In this document: piece by piece, positions 9,091-17,586 of the stretch | Numbering within the stretch: the stretch's first letter is position 1 | Layout of the letters: every line of letters starts with the position of its first letter | DNA from: SZUA-35 sp037969565 | GTDB taxonomy: Bacteria; Actinomycetota; Acidimicrobiia; Acidimicrobiales; SZUA-35 | DNA length: 64,000 nt | NCBI GenBank assembly: GCA_037969565.1 | Contig: JBBKXQ010000015.1 | Span: 1 to 64,000 of the forward strand | Direction of reading: 5' to 3' | Translations under genes and position numbers: made by a program | The notes under the pieces: model-generated | Database searches by the model: none | Seen by the model: only the letters and a program-made list of their open reading frames with translations | What the model was told of the DNA's origin: nothing

Positions 9091-9490
9091 ACCGTCACCC
9101 GTGCCGTTTCCACCAGGTAGTGACACATGTCACCCTGACAATTGGATGAATCTGTACTAGTAATGACGTTTGTGCTTGTAGCGCCTCGGTCCTGTGCCGA
9201 TGCCCGTGCATCAATCTGATCTCCACCGCTACCAACGCACATCAAGAGTTCCACCCTACAAATTCATACAGCGCTCGAAGCTTGCTTCGTTCCCGCAACC
9301 GTCCTTCGATCAACGCAGATCCCTCAACCGGGTCCCAGCTCCTCCCCCGTGAGTGAAGTCTTTGTCTCTGCGAGATGTCCGAACGTCGGAAGCAAAAGAA
9401 CACCAACCGAGCGTAATCCCGTGCACATCGCTGTGCGCAACCAACCCCCGCCCCCAAAGTTCGCAAACCTCCCATAGTAAAGAGCGCGCC
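9091..9490. other. Intergenic region between divergent nadD and the sigma factor
   Basis: No credible gene lies here. The 400 bases are less GC-rich than the flanks. A short perfect hairpin CGAAGC-TT-GCTTCG lies at 9277-9290, and CATAGT at 9473-9478, 12 bases before the sigma-factor ATG, may be part of a -10 box. A long region of this kind ahead of a sigma gene probably holds regulatory sites, but I see no known operator. Confidence 0.4.
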
Positions 9491-10330
9491 ATGAGTGACT
9501 CCGTCGGTCAGTACCTAAACGAAATCGGTCTCGTCCCCCTTCTCACCGCAGATGAAGAGCGAGAACTGAGCCAAATCATCGAAAAGGGCCACGCCGCCCG
9601 CCTGGCAATTGAAGCCGGTGAGAACTCTGCGGAGAACCGCAGAGCAGCTCGTGCTGCGGCCCGAGCCAAGGATCGGTTCATCCGAGCCAACCTCCGCCTC
9701 GTCGTGAGCGTGGCTCGCCGCTACCCACTTCCCCCCTCCATGGAACTCCTGGACCTCATCCAGGAAGGCAACCTCGGCCTCGAGCACGCCGTCGACAAGT
9801 TCGACTGGCGCAAGGGGTTCAAGTTCTCCACCTACGCAACATTCTGGATCCGTCAGGCCATCGGCCGGGCACTCGATCAGAAGGCCAGCCTCGTTCGTCT
9901 CCCCGGCGATCGTTCCGCCAGCCTTCGTGCTGCCCTCCGCGCTGTGTCCGGCGATGGCGACGAACTCGATGATGAGCACGCTCGCCTCCACCGTCTCACC
10001 ACCCCCACATCGCTCGACCGCACCATCGGCGACGACGACTCCAACGAACTCGTCGATCTTCTTCCCGATTCAAAGCCCGGCCCCGAGATCGAGGTCATGG
10101 CCAAGGCCGAGGAGACCATGGTCACCGGACTCCTCGACGTGCTCGATCCCCGAGCCCGTTACGCCGTCGAGCAGCGGTTCGGCCTCAACGACGGCCGCAA
10201 GCGCAGCTATCGCGAAGTCGGCGAAGAGCTGGGTGTCACGGCTGAAGCCGCTCGTCGCCTCGTGAAGCGAGCCGTCAGCGCCGTGCGCGATCAGGCCGGC
10301 GACGTCATCGCCGACTTCGACGCTGCCTGA
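9491..10330 (+). CDS. Sigma-70 family sigma factor with reduced region 3
   Basis: A 279-residue RNA polymerase sigma factor of the RpoD/SigB (group 1-2) type. Region 1.2 is at residues 3-13 (DSVGQYLNEIG), region 2 at about 55-130 (RFIRANLRLVVSVARRY, DLIQEGNLGL, FKFSTYATFWIRQAIGRAL), and region 4 at about 215-265 (REVGEELGVTAEAARRLVKRA). Region 3 is odd: the usual helix-turn-helix with an EPTxEELAxELG core is missing and only about 30 residues rich in Asp, Arg and His (142-170) take its place before PTSLDRTIGDDD, the region 3.2 finger. An upstream in-frame start at 9353 gives a non-sigma-like extension and was not used. A terminator follows. Confidence 0.88.
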   Translation: MSDSVGQYLNEIGLVPLLTADEERELSQIIEKGHAARLAIEAGENSAENRRAARAAARAKDRFIRANLRLVVSVARRYPLPPSMELLDLIQEGNLGLEHAVDKFDWRKGFKFSTYATFWIRQAIGRALDQKASLVRLPGDRSASLRAALRAVSGDGDELDDEHARLHRLTTPTSLDRTIGDDDSNELVDLLPDSKPGPEIEVMAKAEETMVTGLLDVLDPRARYAVEQRFGLNDGRKRSYREVGEELGVTAEAARRLVKRAVSAVRDQAGDVIADFDAA

Positions 10331-10374
10331 TTGATCGGCCTCTGGCCGACACCGCTTTCAAAACCTGAGCACAG

Positions 10375-10407
10375 AGCCACCAGCCGCAAGGCTGGTGGCT
10401 TTGCTTT
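10375..10407 (+). terminator. Terminator of the sigma-factor gene
   Basis: AGCCACCAGCC and GGCTGGTGGCT are perfect 11-base complements with a GCAA tetraloop (10386-10389), followed by TTGCTTTT. It lies 45 bases past the stop and before the DAHP synthase start. Confidence 0.85.
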
Positions 10408-10477
10408 TGCCATTCCCGTTTCGTGCCTTGTTGGCAAATGCGTTGTCTCTTTCCGACTGGCGAGGAAGACTGTCGCC

Positions 10478-11809
10478 GTGACATGGAACCCAGGCAGTTG
10501 GCGATCATTCGAGGTCAAGCAACAACCGATGTGGCCTGACTCCGCCGATCTCGAAAGAGTCGAGAAAGAACTGGCCGCCGTTCCGCCCCTGGTGTTCGCG
10601 GGCGAGGCTCGCTCGCTCAAGGAGAAACTCGCTGCGGTTGCCAACGGTCGGGCCTTTCTCCTCCAGGCCGGCGACTGCGCCGAATCCTTCGACGGCTTCA
10701 ACGCTGACGCCATTCGCGACAAGCTCCGAGTCATGCTGCAGATGGCTGTGGTCCTGACCTACTCATCGGGAGTTCCAGCGGTGAAGGTCGGACGAATCGC
10801 CGGGCAATTCGCCAAGCCCCGATCCAATCCAACCGAGATCGTCGACGGCACCGAACTTCCGTCGTTCCTCGGCCACATGGTCAACGACCTTCCGTTCTCC
10901 GAAACCGATCGGAGGCCGAACCCGCAACGTTTGTTGCAGGCCTACCACCAGTCGGCGTCGACCCTGAACCTCCTACGGGCATTCACCAAGGGCGGCTTTG
11001 CCGACCTGCACCGCGTCCAAGCCTGGAATCAGGAGTTCGTCGCGGCGTCCCCCACAGGCAAGCGCTACGAACAACTCGGCGCCGAGATCGACCGTGCCCT
11101 GCGGTTCATGGAAGCGGCCGGCGTGTCGTCCAACCATCCCGAGATCCACGAAGCCGATTTCTACACGAGTCACGAAGCGCTGATCCTCCAGTACGAAGAA
11201 GCACTCACCAGGAAAGACAGCCTCACCGGCGACTGGTACGACTGCTCGGCCCACATGGTCTGGATCGGCGAGCGAACCCGCCAACTCGATCACGCTCATG
11301 TCGAGTTCTTCAAGGGCATCAAGAATCCGGTCGGCTGCAAGATCGGCCCCACGGCTACTCCTGACGAAGTCGTCGCCCTCTGCGATGCCCTCGACCCCGA
11401 CCGTGAGGCCGGCCGACTCACCCTCATCGCCCGCATGGGTTCCACGAAGGTTGCCGAGAACCTCCCGCCCCTGCTCGAAGCGGTCAAGGAGTCGGGCCAT
11501 CCGGTGGTCTGGGCCTGCGACCCGATGCATGGCAACACCTACACCGCCGAGTCCGGCCACAAAACGCGGCATCTCGAAGACGTCATGACCGAAGTCAGCG
11601 GCTTCTTCAGTGCTCATCGGGCCGCGGGCACGTGGCCCGGCGGAATTCACATCGAACTCACCGGCGACGACGTCACCGAGTGCCTCGGTGGAGGCAGCGA
11701 AGTATCCGACGCCGATCTCGGCAATCGCTACGAGACGATGTGTGATCCTCGCCTCAACGCCAGTCAGAGCCTCGACCTCGCCTTTCGCGTGTCCGAACTC
11801 CTGCGCTGA
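10478..11809 (+). CDS. aroG: 3-deoxy-7-phosphoheptulonate (DAHP) synthase, class II
   Basis: First step of the shikimate pathway: joins phosphoenolpyruvate and erythrose 4-phosphate. This is the plant/actinobacterial class II enzyme, 443 residues. Family segments in order: FLLQAGDCAESF, KVGRIAGQFAKPRS, NPQRLLQAYHQSASTLNLLRAF, TSHEALILQYEEALTR, FFKGIKNPVGCKIGPT, LIARMG, WACDPMHGNTY and ELTGDDVTECLGG. The metal ligands (Cys of GDCAES, His of PMHGNT, Glu of HIELTG) are all visible. The start is the GTG at 10478, with GAGGAAG about 10 bases before it; the frame upstream is the terminator region. Symbol as used for the mycobacterial enzyme. It converges with the VWA gene. Confidence 0.95.
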   Translation: MTWNPGSWRSFEVKQQPMWPDSADLERVEKELAAVPPLVFAGEARSLKEKLAAVANGRAFLLQAGDCAESFDGFNADAIRDKLRVMLQMAVVLTYSSGVPAVKVGRIAGQFAKPRSNPTEIVDGTELPSFLGHMVNDLPFSETDRRPNPQRLLQAYHQSASTLNLLRAFTKGGFADLHRVQAWNQEFVAASPTGKRYEQLGAEIDRALRFMEAAGVSSNHPEIHEADFYTSHEALILQYEEALTRKDSLTGDWYDCSAHMVWIGERTRQLDHAHVEFFKGIKNPVGCKIGPTATPDEVVALCDALDPDREAGRLTLIARMGSTKVAENLPPLLEAVKESGHPVVWACDPMHGNTYTAESGHKTRHLEDVMTEVSGFFSAHRAAGTWPGGIHIELTGDDVTECLGGGSEVSDADLGNRYETMCDPRLNASQSLDLAFRVSELLR

Positions 11810-11829
11810 CCTCACACTGCGTCCGCCCT

Positions 11830-11845
11830 GCGCCACGAGTGGCGC
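11830..11845. terminator. Short hairpin between convergent genes
   Basis: GCGCCAC-GA-GTGGCGC is a perfect 7-base stem with a 2-base gap between the convergent aroG and VWA stops. It has no T-run on either side, so it may act only as a weak bidirectional end. Confidence 0.4.
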
Positions 11846-11869
11846 TCTGTGGACTCCAGTTCGCCGGGC

Positions 11870-13354
11870 TCAGACGAGATTGTCGACGAACTTTTCGAGC
11901 TGCCGAAGGTTTCGGACCTCGAAGACGCCATCGCAATGGGCCCCGTACTCGCCAACGATCGAGTCGCCGGTGTTCCAGTAGGCCTTCGGTTCGGGGTTGA
12001 GCCAGAACAACTTCCGAGCCTTGCGCTCGATCTCTTTCATGATCCAGGCCTGCGATGCGTGGTAGTTGTTGCGGGCATCGCCCAGCACGAGGACGGTCGA
12101 CTTCGAGTTGACGTCCATGCCGTATTTTTCCCAGAACACCTCGAAGGCATGGCCGTAGTCGGAGTGTCCGTCGACCCACACCACGTCGGCCTCGGTGTTG
12201 ACCCGGTGCACAGCCTCGCCGATGTCGTCGACGCCCTCGAAAAACCGAGTGACCTCGTCGAGACCGTCGATGAACACAAAGGCCCGCACCTTGGAGAACT
12301 GCCCCGAGATCGCGTAGACCAGATGCAGCGTGAAGCGAGCGAAGGCGGCGACCGAACCCGAGATGTCGGCGATCACGATGATCTCCGGTTTCGAGGGCTT
12401 CGGGAAGCGGAACTTGAGCTCGGCCGGCACACCGCCGTAGCTCAGTGAGTGACGGACCGTGCTGCGAAAATCGAGCGGCCCTTTACGTCCGTGACGCCGC
12501 TTGCGGGCCAATCGAACGGCCAACTTTCTGGTGAGCGGATAGATGGCGCGACGAAGGCTGGCCATCTCTTCCCGGCTGGCGTGCATGAAGTCGACGTCTT
12601 CGGGCAGCGGCTTTCGGAGGGTCTTCGCCATCGCTTCGGCCCCCCGGTCGGCCACCAAACGGCGTCGGATCTCCGCTTCGATCTCTTTCTTGAGCTTCTC
12701 GATGCGGTCGTCGAACTCGTCACGCTCCAAACGTTCCTCGAGTGAGGTGAGCGGTTGCGATGACTCGTTCCGGGCTTGCTCCATCATTCGCTCGAGCATG
12801 CTGTCGAGGTCGAGATTCCGAAGGGTGCGGTACAAGTAGTACGTCCCCCCCACCGGACGACCAGGTTCCATCCCGGCGTAGCGCTTGACGGCTTGGCGAG
12901 CGAGCGCCCGCATCAGCGCGTCGTCGCCTTTCATCATTGCTTGGAAGAGCATCTCGGCCAGCTCTTCGGGAGTCAGCCCATCGCCACCGCCGCCTTCGCC
13001 ACCCTGACCCGGCAACGCCTCGCCGTCTTCGTCGAGGTCGAGCTCACCGAAGGGATCGTCGCCATCGCCCTCCAGCGCGTACTCCGAGCCCCGCAACGAG
13101 AAGTAGACCTCGAACAGGGTTTCGAACGTACGCCAATGGGAGTTGTTCTTGACCAGCGTTGCCGCCAAGGCGTATTTGAAGGCGTTGCGATCTTCGAGAG
13201 GAATGTGGCGAACGGCTCGAGCGGCATCGATGTTCTCCGAAAGCGACACCGGCAGCCCCGCCGCTCGCAGGTCCATCACGAAGCCTTCGAGGAGGTTGAA
13301 GATCGGGGAATCGATTCCCTCGCCTCCCTTTTCAGCATCGACGGTGTCGGTCAT
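11870..13354 (-). CDS. VWA-domain (CoxE-like) protein, partner of MoxR ATPase
   Basis: A 494-residue protein with a C-terminal von Willebrand A domain. The metal-ion-dependent adhesion motif is DISGS at residues 330-334, and the domain runs to the end (FVFIDGLDEVTRFF, VDGHSDYGHAF, VLVLGDARNN). The N-terminal half is all-helical, with an acidic, glycine-rich linker at about 96-127 and strongly charged helices at about 185-235. Such proteins act with MoxR AAA ATPases as insertion or maturation chaperones. The start is the ATG at 13354, one base after the MoxR stop (TGACATG), so the two are translationally coupled. Client protein unknown; no oxidoreductase is adjacent. Confidence 0.85.
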   Translation of the reverse strand: MTDTVDAEKGGEGIDSPIFNLLEGFVMDLRAAGLPVSLSENIDAARAVRHIPLEDRNAFKYALAATLVKNNSHWRTFETLFEVYFSLRGSEYALEGDGDDPFGELDLDEDGEALPGQGGEGGGGDGLTPEELAEMLFQAMMKGDDALMRALARQAVKRYAGMEPGRPVGGTYYLYRTLRNLDLDSMLERMMEQARNESSQPLTSLEERLERDEFDDRIEKLKKEIEAEIRRRLVADRGAEAMAKTLRKPLPEDVDFMHASREEMASLRRAIYPLTRKLAVRLARKRRHGRKGPLDFRSTVRHSLSYGGVPAELKFRFPKPSKPEIIVIADISGSVAAFARFTLHLVYAISGQFSKVRAFVFIDGLDEVTRFFEGVDDIGEAVHRVNTEADVVWVDGHSDYGHAFEVFWEKYGMDVNSKSTVLVLGDARNNYHASQAWIMKEIERKARKLFWLNPEPKAYWNTGDSIVGEYGAHCDGVFEVRNLRQLEKFVDNLV

Positions 13355-13355
13355 G

Positions 13356-14249
13356 TCAGGTGGCCGACGCGTCGAAGTGGGCTTTCGAATTCGTGCTGAA
13401 CTCCTTGACCACCTTGTCGATGTCGCTTCGATACTTGAGCAGGATGTTGGCCGTGGCGGTGGCATCTTCGGCGGTGATGTGTTCGATACCCAGCAGGATG
13501 AGCGTGCGAGCCCAATCGATGGTCTCGGAAACCGATGGGCTCTTCTTGAGCTCCAGCTGCCGAATCGATCGAACGATCCGGGCCACTTGATCGGCCAGGT
13601 TCTCGGTGATGTCGGGAACCCGAGTGAGCACGATCTCCTTCTCCCGCTCCATCGACGGGTAATCGAGATGCAGGAACAGGCAGCGTCGCTTCAACGCCTC
13701 GGACAGCTCTCTCGTGTTGTTCGACGTGAGAAAGACGAGCGGGATCTGTCGAGCGTGAAGCGTGCCCAGTTCGGGGATCGAGACCTGGTAGTCGGAGAGG
13801 AGCTCGAGCAGCAGCGCTTCGGTTTCGACCTCGACTCGATCGACCTCGTCGATCAGGAGCACCACCGGATCCTCGGATCGAATCGCTTCGAGAAGCGGGC
13901 GTTCGAGCAAAAACTCGTTCGAGAAGATGTTGTCCTGGATCTCGTCCCAATTGGACTCGCTGCCCTCGGCCTGGATACGGAGCAGTTGCTTCTTGTAGTT
14001 CCACTCGTAGAGCGCCTTCGACTCGTCGAGTCCTTCGTAGCACTGGAGGCGGATGAGGCGGGCCCCGAGCATCTCGGCCACGGACTTGGCCAACTGGGTT
14101 TTGCCAGTGCCGGCAGGACCTTCGACGAGCACGGGCTTCTCCAGCCGATCGGCCAGGTAGCAAATACCGGCGATCGCATCGTCGGCGAGGTAGTCAACCT
14201 TCGCCAAACCTTCTCGTACGTGATCGACCGACTCGAAACTGAACGTCAT
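13356..14249 (-). CDS. MoxR-family AAA+ ATPase
   Basis: A 297-residue AAA+ ATPase of the MoxR/AAA_5 group. Walker A is GPAGTGKT at residues 44-51, Walker B LLIDEVDR at about 131-138, sensor 1 around FLTSNNTRELSEALKRRCLFL, where the arginines after SEAL act as fingers. A lid domain closes the C-terminus. It is first in the two-gene operon with the VWA protein. Together they probably remodel or load a cofactor into a client enzyme, as inferred from the family. It is divergent from the TerB-AAA gene, with a palindrome in the shared spacer. Confidence 0.9.
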   Translation of the reverse strand: MTFSFESVDHVREGLAKVDYLADDAIAGICYLADRLEKPVLVEGPAGTGKTQLAKSVAEMLGARLIRLQCYEGLDESKALYEWNYKKQLLRIQAEGSESNWDEIQDNIFSNEFLLERPLLEAIRSEDPVVLLIDEVDRVEVETEALLLELLSDYQVSIPELGTLHARQIPLVFLTSNNTRELSEALKRRCLFLHLDYPSMEREKEIVLTRVPDITENLADQVARIVRSIRQLELKKSPSVSETIDWARTLILLGIEHITAEDATATANILLKYRSDIDKVVKEFSTNSKAHFDASAT

Positions 14250-14270
14250 GACGACAAGTTACATGGCATC

Positions 14271-14286
14271 TTGACCGCACGGTCAA
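14271..14286. promoter_or_regulatory. Palindrome in the MoxR / TerB-AAA divergent spacer
   Basis: TTGACCG-CA-CGGTCAA is a perfect 7-base inverted repeat between the divergent starts (14249 and 14357). Each arm begins with TTGAC, so it could overlap -35 boxes on both strands. It looks like a site for a dimeric repressor; which one is unknown. Confidence 0.45.
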
Positions 14287-14356
14287 TTACGGTTGCTCCG
14301 GTTGCCTCCCGGCTGGGCACCGATCGGCGCCCCGCGCCTCCTAAGCTCTCCAGCTC

Positions 14357-15775
14357 ATGGACCGCGGCCTGACCAGGGCAGTCAATCGATTCGCCGACCA
14401 AGTCGGAAACGCGCTGTCCGAGGCGGCCAGCGGCACCAACGTGGATCAGCAGAGGCTGCGGCACGACGCCGTTGTCGAGGCCTTCAACCTCAGTTGCGCC
14501 CTGATCGACTGCGACGGACGCCATTCCGACGATGAGCTGTGGGCGCTGGTCGCCGCATTCGCCCCGCATGATCTTCTACCCGGCTCGGCCATGCCCGCCG
14601 ACATTCGCAACAACGATCTGATCACGAACAAGCGGGCCTGGCTCGAAACGCCGTCACAGCTGTTCACGACACTCAGCCAGATCGACGCTCGCGATGGGTC
14701 GACTCTCGCCCGCTCGTACTACGACGAGGCCATGGCCCTCGCCCACACGGTCGCATCACTCGACAAGTACCCGTCCGACGATGAGCTCCGGGCCATTGTC
14801 GATCTCCAGAGGCTCCTGCTCGGCAACCTTCCGACCGGCCGGCCGACGCCGGCGGGCGAAGGTCCCGAAGCGGTACCTGCAGCCGCCGAGCCTGCAGCCG
14901 CCGAGCCTTCTGCTCTCGAACCGGCCGAGCCGCTCGAGGATCTCCTGGCCGAGCTCGATCAGCTCATCGGCCTCGACGCCGTCAAGGAGGAGGTCCGGCT
15001 GCTCTCGGCCCTTCTCCGGGTGCAGAAGCTGCGGGCCGATCGCGGCCTCCCGGTCGTCGACAACACCAAACACCTCGTCTTCTCCGGCAACCCCGGCACC
15101 GGTAAGACCACGGTCGCTCGCCTCCTCGCCCGGATCTACCGAACCCTCGGGGTGGTCGAACGAGGCCATCTCATCGAAGTCGACCGCAGCGGCTTGGTCG
15201 CCGGCTTCGTCGGGCAAACCGCCACCAAGGTCACGGATGTCTTCGAGCGGGCTGACGGCGGTGTGCTGCTTGTCGACGAGGCCTACTCCCTCATTCGGGG
15301 CGGCGAGAAAGACTTCGGGCGAGAGGCCATCGACGCGATCGTGAAGAACGTCGAAGACCGCCGCGACTCGATGGTGGTGATCCTTGCGGGCTATCCCAAG
15401 GAAATGGCCGAGTTGGTCGCCGCCAACCCCGGCTTCAGCAGCCGGTTTCCGAAGACGATCTACTTTCCCGACTACGACGACGCAGAGCTGTTGTCCATCC
15501 TGAGCTTGATCTGCACCAAAGGCCAATACGAGCTCGGCCCGGAAACACAAGCTGTGGCCGAAGTCTGGTTCGCGTCGCATTCTCGAGGTCGGGGCTTTGG
15601 TAACGGTCGCCTCGCCCGGAATCTGTTCGAGGCGGCCGTGGCTCGTCACGCCACCCGCCTGGTCGACGTTGCTGAACCCACCGACGAGCAGCTCACCACC
15701 CTCGAACCAGAAGACATTGCGTCTGTCCCCGTCGCTTCGAACAACCCGTTCGACACCGCCGCGGGCGGCGGTTGA
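14357..15775 (+). CDS. TerB-like domain plus CbbX/SpoVK-type AAA+ ATPase
   Basis: A 472-residue two-domain protein. Residues 1-157 are helical and read like a TerB (tellurite-resistance B) domain, with an EAFNLSCALIDCDGRHSDDEL segment near 41-61. A linker rich in Ala, Glu and Pro (165-192) leads to an AAA+ domain of the CbbX/SpoVK/EccA group: Walker A GNPGTGKT at 244-251, Walker B LLVDEAY at 304-310, and arginine fingers around FSSRFPKTI. The start is the ATG at 14357. Role unknown; the group includes Rubisco activases and type VII secretion ATPases, but neither partner is present. The next gene, a MurJ-like flippase, starts 12 bases later, so the two form an operon. Confidence 0.85.
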   Translation: MDRGLTRAVNRFADQVGNALSEAASGTNVDQQRLRHDAVVEAFNLSCALIDCDGRHSDDELWALVAAFAPHDLLPGSAMPADIRNNDLITNKRAWLETPSQLFTTLSQIDARDGSTLARSYYDEAMALAHTVASLDKYPSDDELRAIVDLQRLLLGNLPTGRPTPAGEGPEAVPAAAEPAAAEPSALEPAEPLEDLLAELDQLIGLDAVKEEVRLLSALLRVQKLRADRGLPVVDNTKHLVFSGNPGTGKTTVARLLARIYRTLGVVERGHLIEVDRSGLVAGFVGQTATKVTDVFERADGGVLLVDEAYSLIRGGEKDFGREAIDAIVKNVEDRRDSMVVILAGYPKEMAELVAANPGFSSRFPKTIYFPDYDDAELLSILSLICTKGQYELGPETQAVAEVWFASHSRGRGFGNGRLARNLFEAAVARHATRLVDVAEPTDEQLTTLEPEDIASVPVASNNPFDTAAGGG

Positions 15776-15787
15776 CCGGCCCGGCCC

Positions 15788-17566
15788 GTGGCTGACTCTT
15801 CGGCGGGCGGCTCTCAGCGCGTCGCCATCGGCATCTTCGCCAGCCGCATCGTCGGTCTGTTCCGGGAGATACTTCTCGGCGTTGCGCTCGGCGCGGGGCC
15901 CATCGCCGACGCCTTCCGGGCCGCCATGCGGATCCCGAACGCACTGCAGAATCTCTTGGGCGAGGGTTCCATTTCTGCTGCGTTCGTTCCCGTGTATGCC
16001 GGGTTGATCGAAGAGGGACGCGAGCAGGAAGCGCAAGACCTCGCTCGGCGGGCCTTTGGCTACTTGTCGGCCGTCGTTGCCGGGCTCGTCGGGCTCCTCG
16101 TTCTCGGTGCCCGTCCGTTGGTTGCGATCACCACCCTCGGGCGCTGGAGTGGCGAACGATACGAACTCACCATCACCCTCACCCGACTGACGGCGCTCGG
16201 CGTCGGGTTCCTGGTGCTCTCGGCGTGGTGCCTCGGCGTACTCAACGCCCATCGCCGCTACCTGCTGTCGTACATGGCTCCGGTGATCTGGTCGGCTGCC
16301 CAGATCGTCGCACTCGCCATTGCATTGCTTCTCGATGTCACCCCGACGGGGATGGCCACCTGGGCCGCGGCGGCGATGGTCGTCGGCAGTCTTGGTCAGT
16401 TCCTCGTCCAACTTCCCACCGTTCGTTCGGTGGGTGGCATTCATCGTCCGCAGCTACAACTCGACGAGCACCTCCGTCTGGTCCTGCGACGCTTCGTCCC
16501 GGCGGTGTCCGGACGCGGGGTCGTGCAGATCGGCGGCTACATCGATCTCGCCCTTGCCGGCTTGCTCGCCGCAGGAGCGATCGCCACCATCGGTCTCGTG
16601 ATGCCGCTCTACCTCTTGTCGATTGCGGTGTTCGGATTCAGCGTGGCGGTTTCCGAACTCACGGAGATGAGTCGTACCACCTCCGGACACGCCACGATCG
16701 CCGGTCGCATCCGCACTTCGCAGCGACGGGTGCTGCTTCCCGCCGGACTCGTCGCAGCCGTCACGATCGGCGGCGGTTCGATCGTGATCGGCACGATGTA
16801 TCAGCAACTCAACTCGCTCTTCGGCGACGATCCCGCCACGGCGTTCACCGATGCGAACACCCAAGTCGCAGCCGCGGTGCTCGCCGCCTATGGACTCGGG
16901 CTTCCGGCCACGATGGTGGCTCGCGTGAGCCAGAACGCTCTCTACGCCATGGGCGACGTGAGGGGTCCGGCCCGAATAGCCGCAGTGCGACTGATCGTCG
17001 CCGTCGTCGTGGGCTTTCTGGCGATGATCCAGTTCGACCACCTCGCCGCAGGGTCGCTGGCAAGGGTGGCCGCAATCGACGAGTTCGCCACCATGTCCGA
17101 CGTCCAGCTCGCCGCCACCGCCCAAGCCGGTCTCGGTGTGTCGATCGGCGACGGACCCCGCGGCACGCTCTCGATCGACGGGTTCCCCCACTGGCCACCG
17201 TGGGAGATACTCCCCCAGCGGGAATCGCTGTTCTCCGAGCCCGAAGATGGTGGAGTTCGCACCGGCACTCCGTTCATCCACTACGGCGCGGTCGGCCTGG
17301 GTCTCGGTTCGGCGGTGGCCTCCTGGGCCGAGTGGGCCCTCCTTCGTCGCCGACTGCGTCAACATCTCGTCGGCCAATCGATCAATTCAGGGCTCGGGAA
17401 GTGGGTGGCCATGGCCGGCTTCGCCGCCTTCGTGATTGCTCGAGCGATCACGGCCATCGACCTACCGCCGGTCATCGACCTCATCGTGCTCGGACTGGCC
17501 GTCGTCGGCACCTACATCGGCTCACTGTGGTTCGTCGGCATTCGACCCCGCACGACAGGCGCTTGA
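15788..17566 (+). CDS. MurJ/MviN-like lipid II flippase
   Basis: A 592-residue membrane protein of the MVN family, which flips lipid-linked peptidoglycan precursors. The N-terminal signature is clear: ASRIVGLFREILLGVALG, then FRAAMRIPNALQNLLGEGSISAAFVPVYA. About 13-14 hydrophobic helices are seen. Between the late helices is an unusual non-membrane insert of about 85 residues (around 420-505) that includes WPPWEILPQ and looks extracytoplasmic. It starts at a GTG with no strong ribosome site, 12 bases after the AAA gene. The region lacks murJ's usual neighbours (trx genes, parA), so it could be a second paralogue with a different substrate. Confidence 0.85.
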   Translation: MADSSAGGSQRVAIGIFASRIVGLFREILLGVALGAGPIADAFRAAMRIPNALQNLLGEGSISAAFVPVYAGLIEEGREQEAQDLARRAFGYLSAVVAGLVGLLVLGARPLVAITTLGRWSGERYELTITLTRLTALGVGFLVLSAWCLGVLNAHRRYLLSYMAPVIWSAAQIVALAIALLLDVTPTGMATWAAAAMVVGSLGQFLVQLPTVRSVGGIHRPQLQLDEHLRLVLRRFVPAVSGRGVVQIGGYIDLALAGLLAAGAIATIGLVMPLYLLSIAVFGFSVAVSELTEMSRTTSGHATIAGRIRTSQRRVLLPAGLVAAVTIGGGSIVIGTMYQQLNSLFGDDPATAFTDANTQVAAAVLAAYGLGLPATMVARVSQNALYAMGDVRGPARIAAVRLIVAVVVGFLAMIQFDHLAAGSLARVAAIDEFATMSDVQLAATAQAGLGVSIGDGPRGTLSIDGFPHWPPWEILPQRESLFSEPEDGGVRTGTPFIHYGAVGLGLGSAVASWAEWALLRRRLRQHLVGQSINSGLGKWVAMAGFAAFVIARAITAIDLPPVIDLIVLGLAVVGTYIGSLWFVGIRPRTTGA

Positions 17567-17580
17567 TCGCCAAGTACAGT
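17552..17580 (+). promoter_or_regulatory. Leaderless-type promoter of the pspA-like gene
   Basis: ACGACA at 17552-17557 and TACAGT at 17575-17580 are 17 bases apart, and the ATG of the PspA gene begins six bases later, at 17587. This is the classical arrangement of a leaderless transcript. The promoter lies partly inside the 3' end of the flippase gene, so PspA could be made on its own. Confidence 0.5.
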
Positions 17581-17586
17581 CGCTGC

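Noticed and set aside
10331..10477. N-terminal extension of DAHP synthase from 10331
   Set aside because: It would include the sigma-factor terminator and has no similarity to the family; the GTG at 10478 fits better.
14756..16444. A 562-codon minus-strand open frame opposite the TerB-AAA and flippase genes
   Set aside because: Antisense shadow in high-GC DNA; no domain or signal visible, and both plus-strand genes are certain.
16225..17586. A long open frame on the plus strand in another phase of the flippase gene that runs into pspA
   Set aside because: Arg-Pro-Ser-rich translation typical of an out-of-phase GC-rich shadow; the only real protein in that frame is PspA from 17587.
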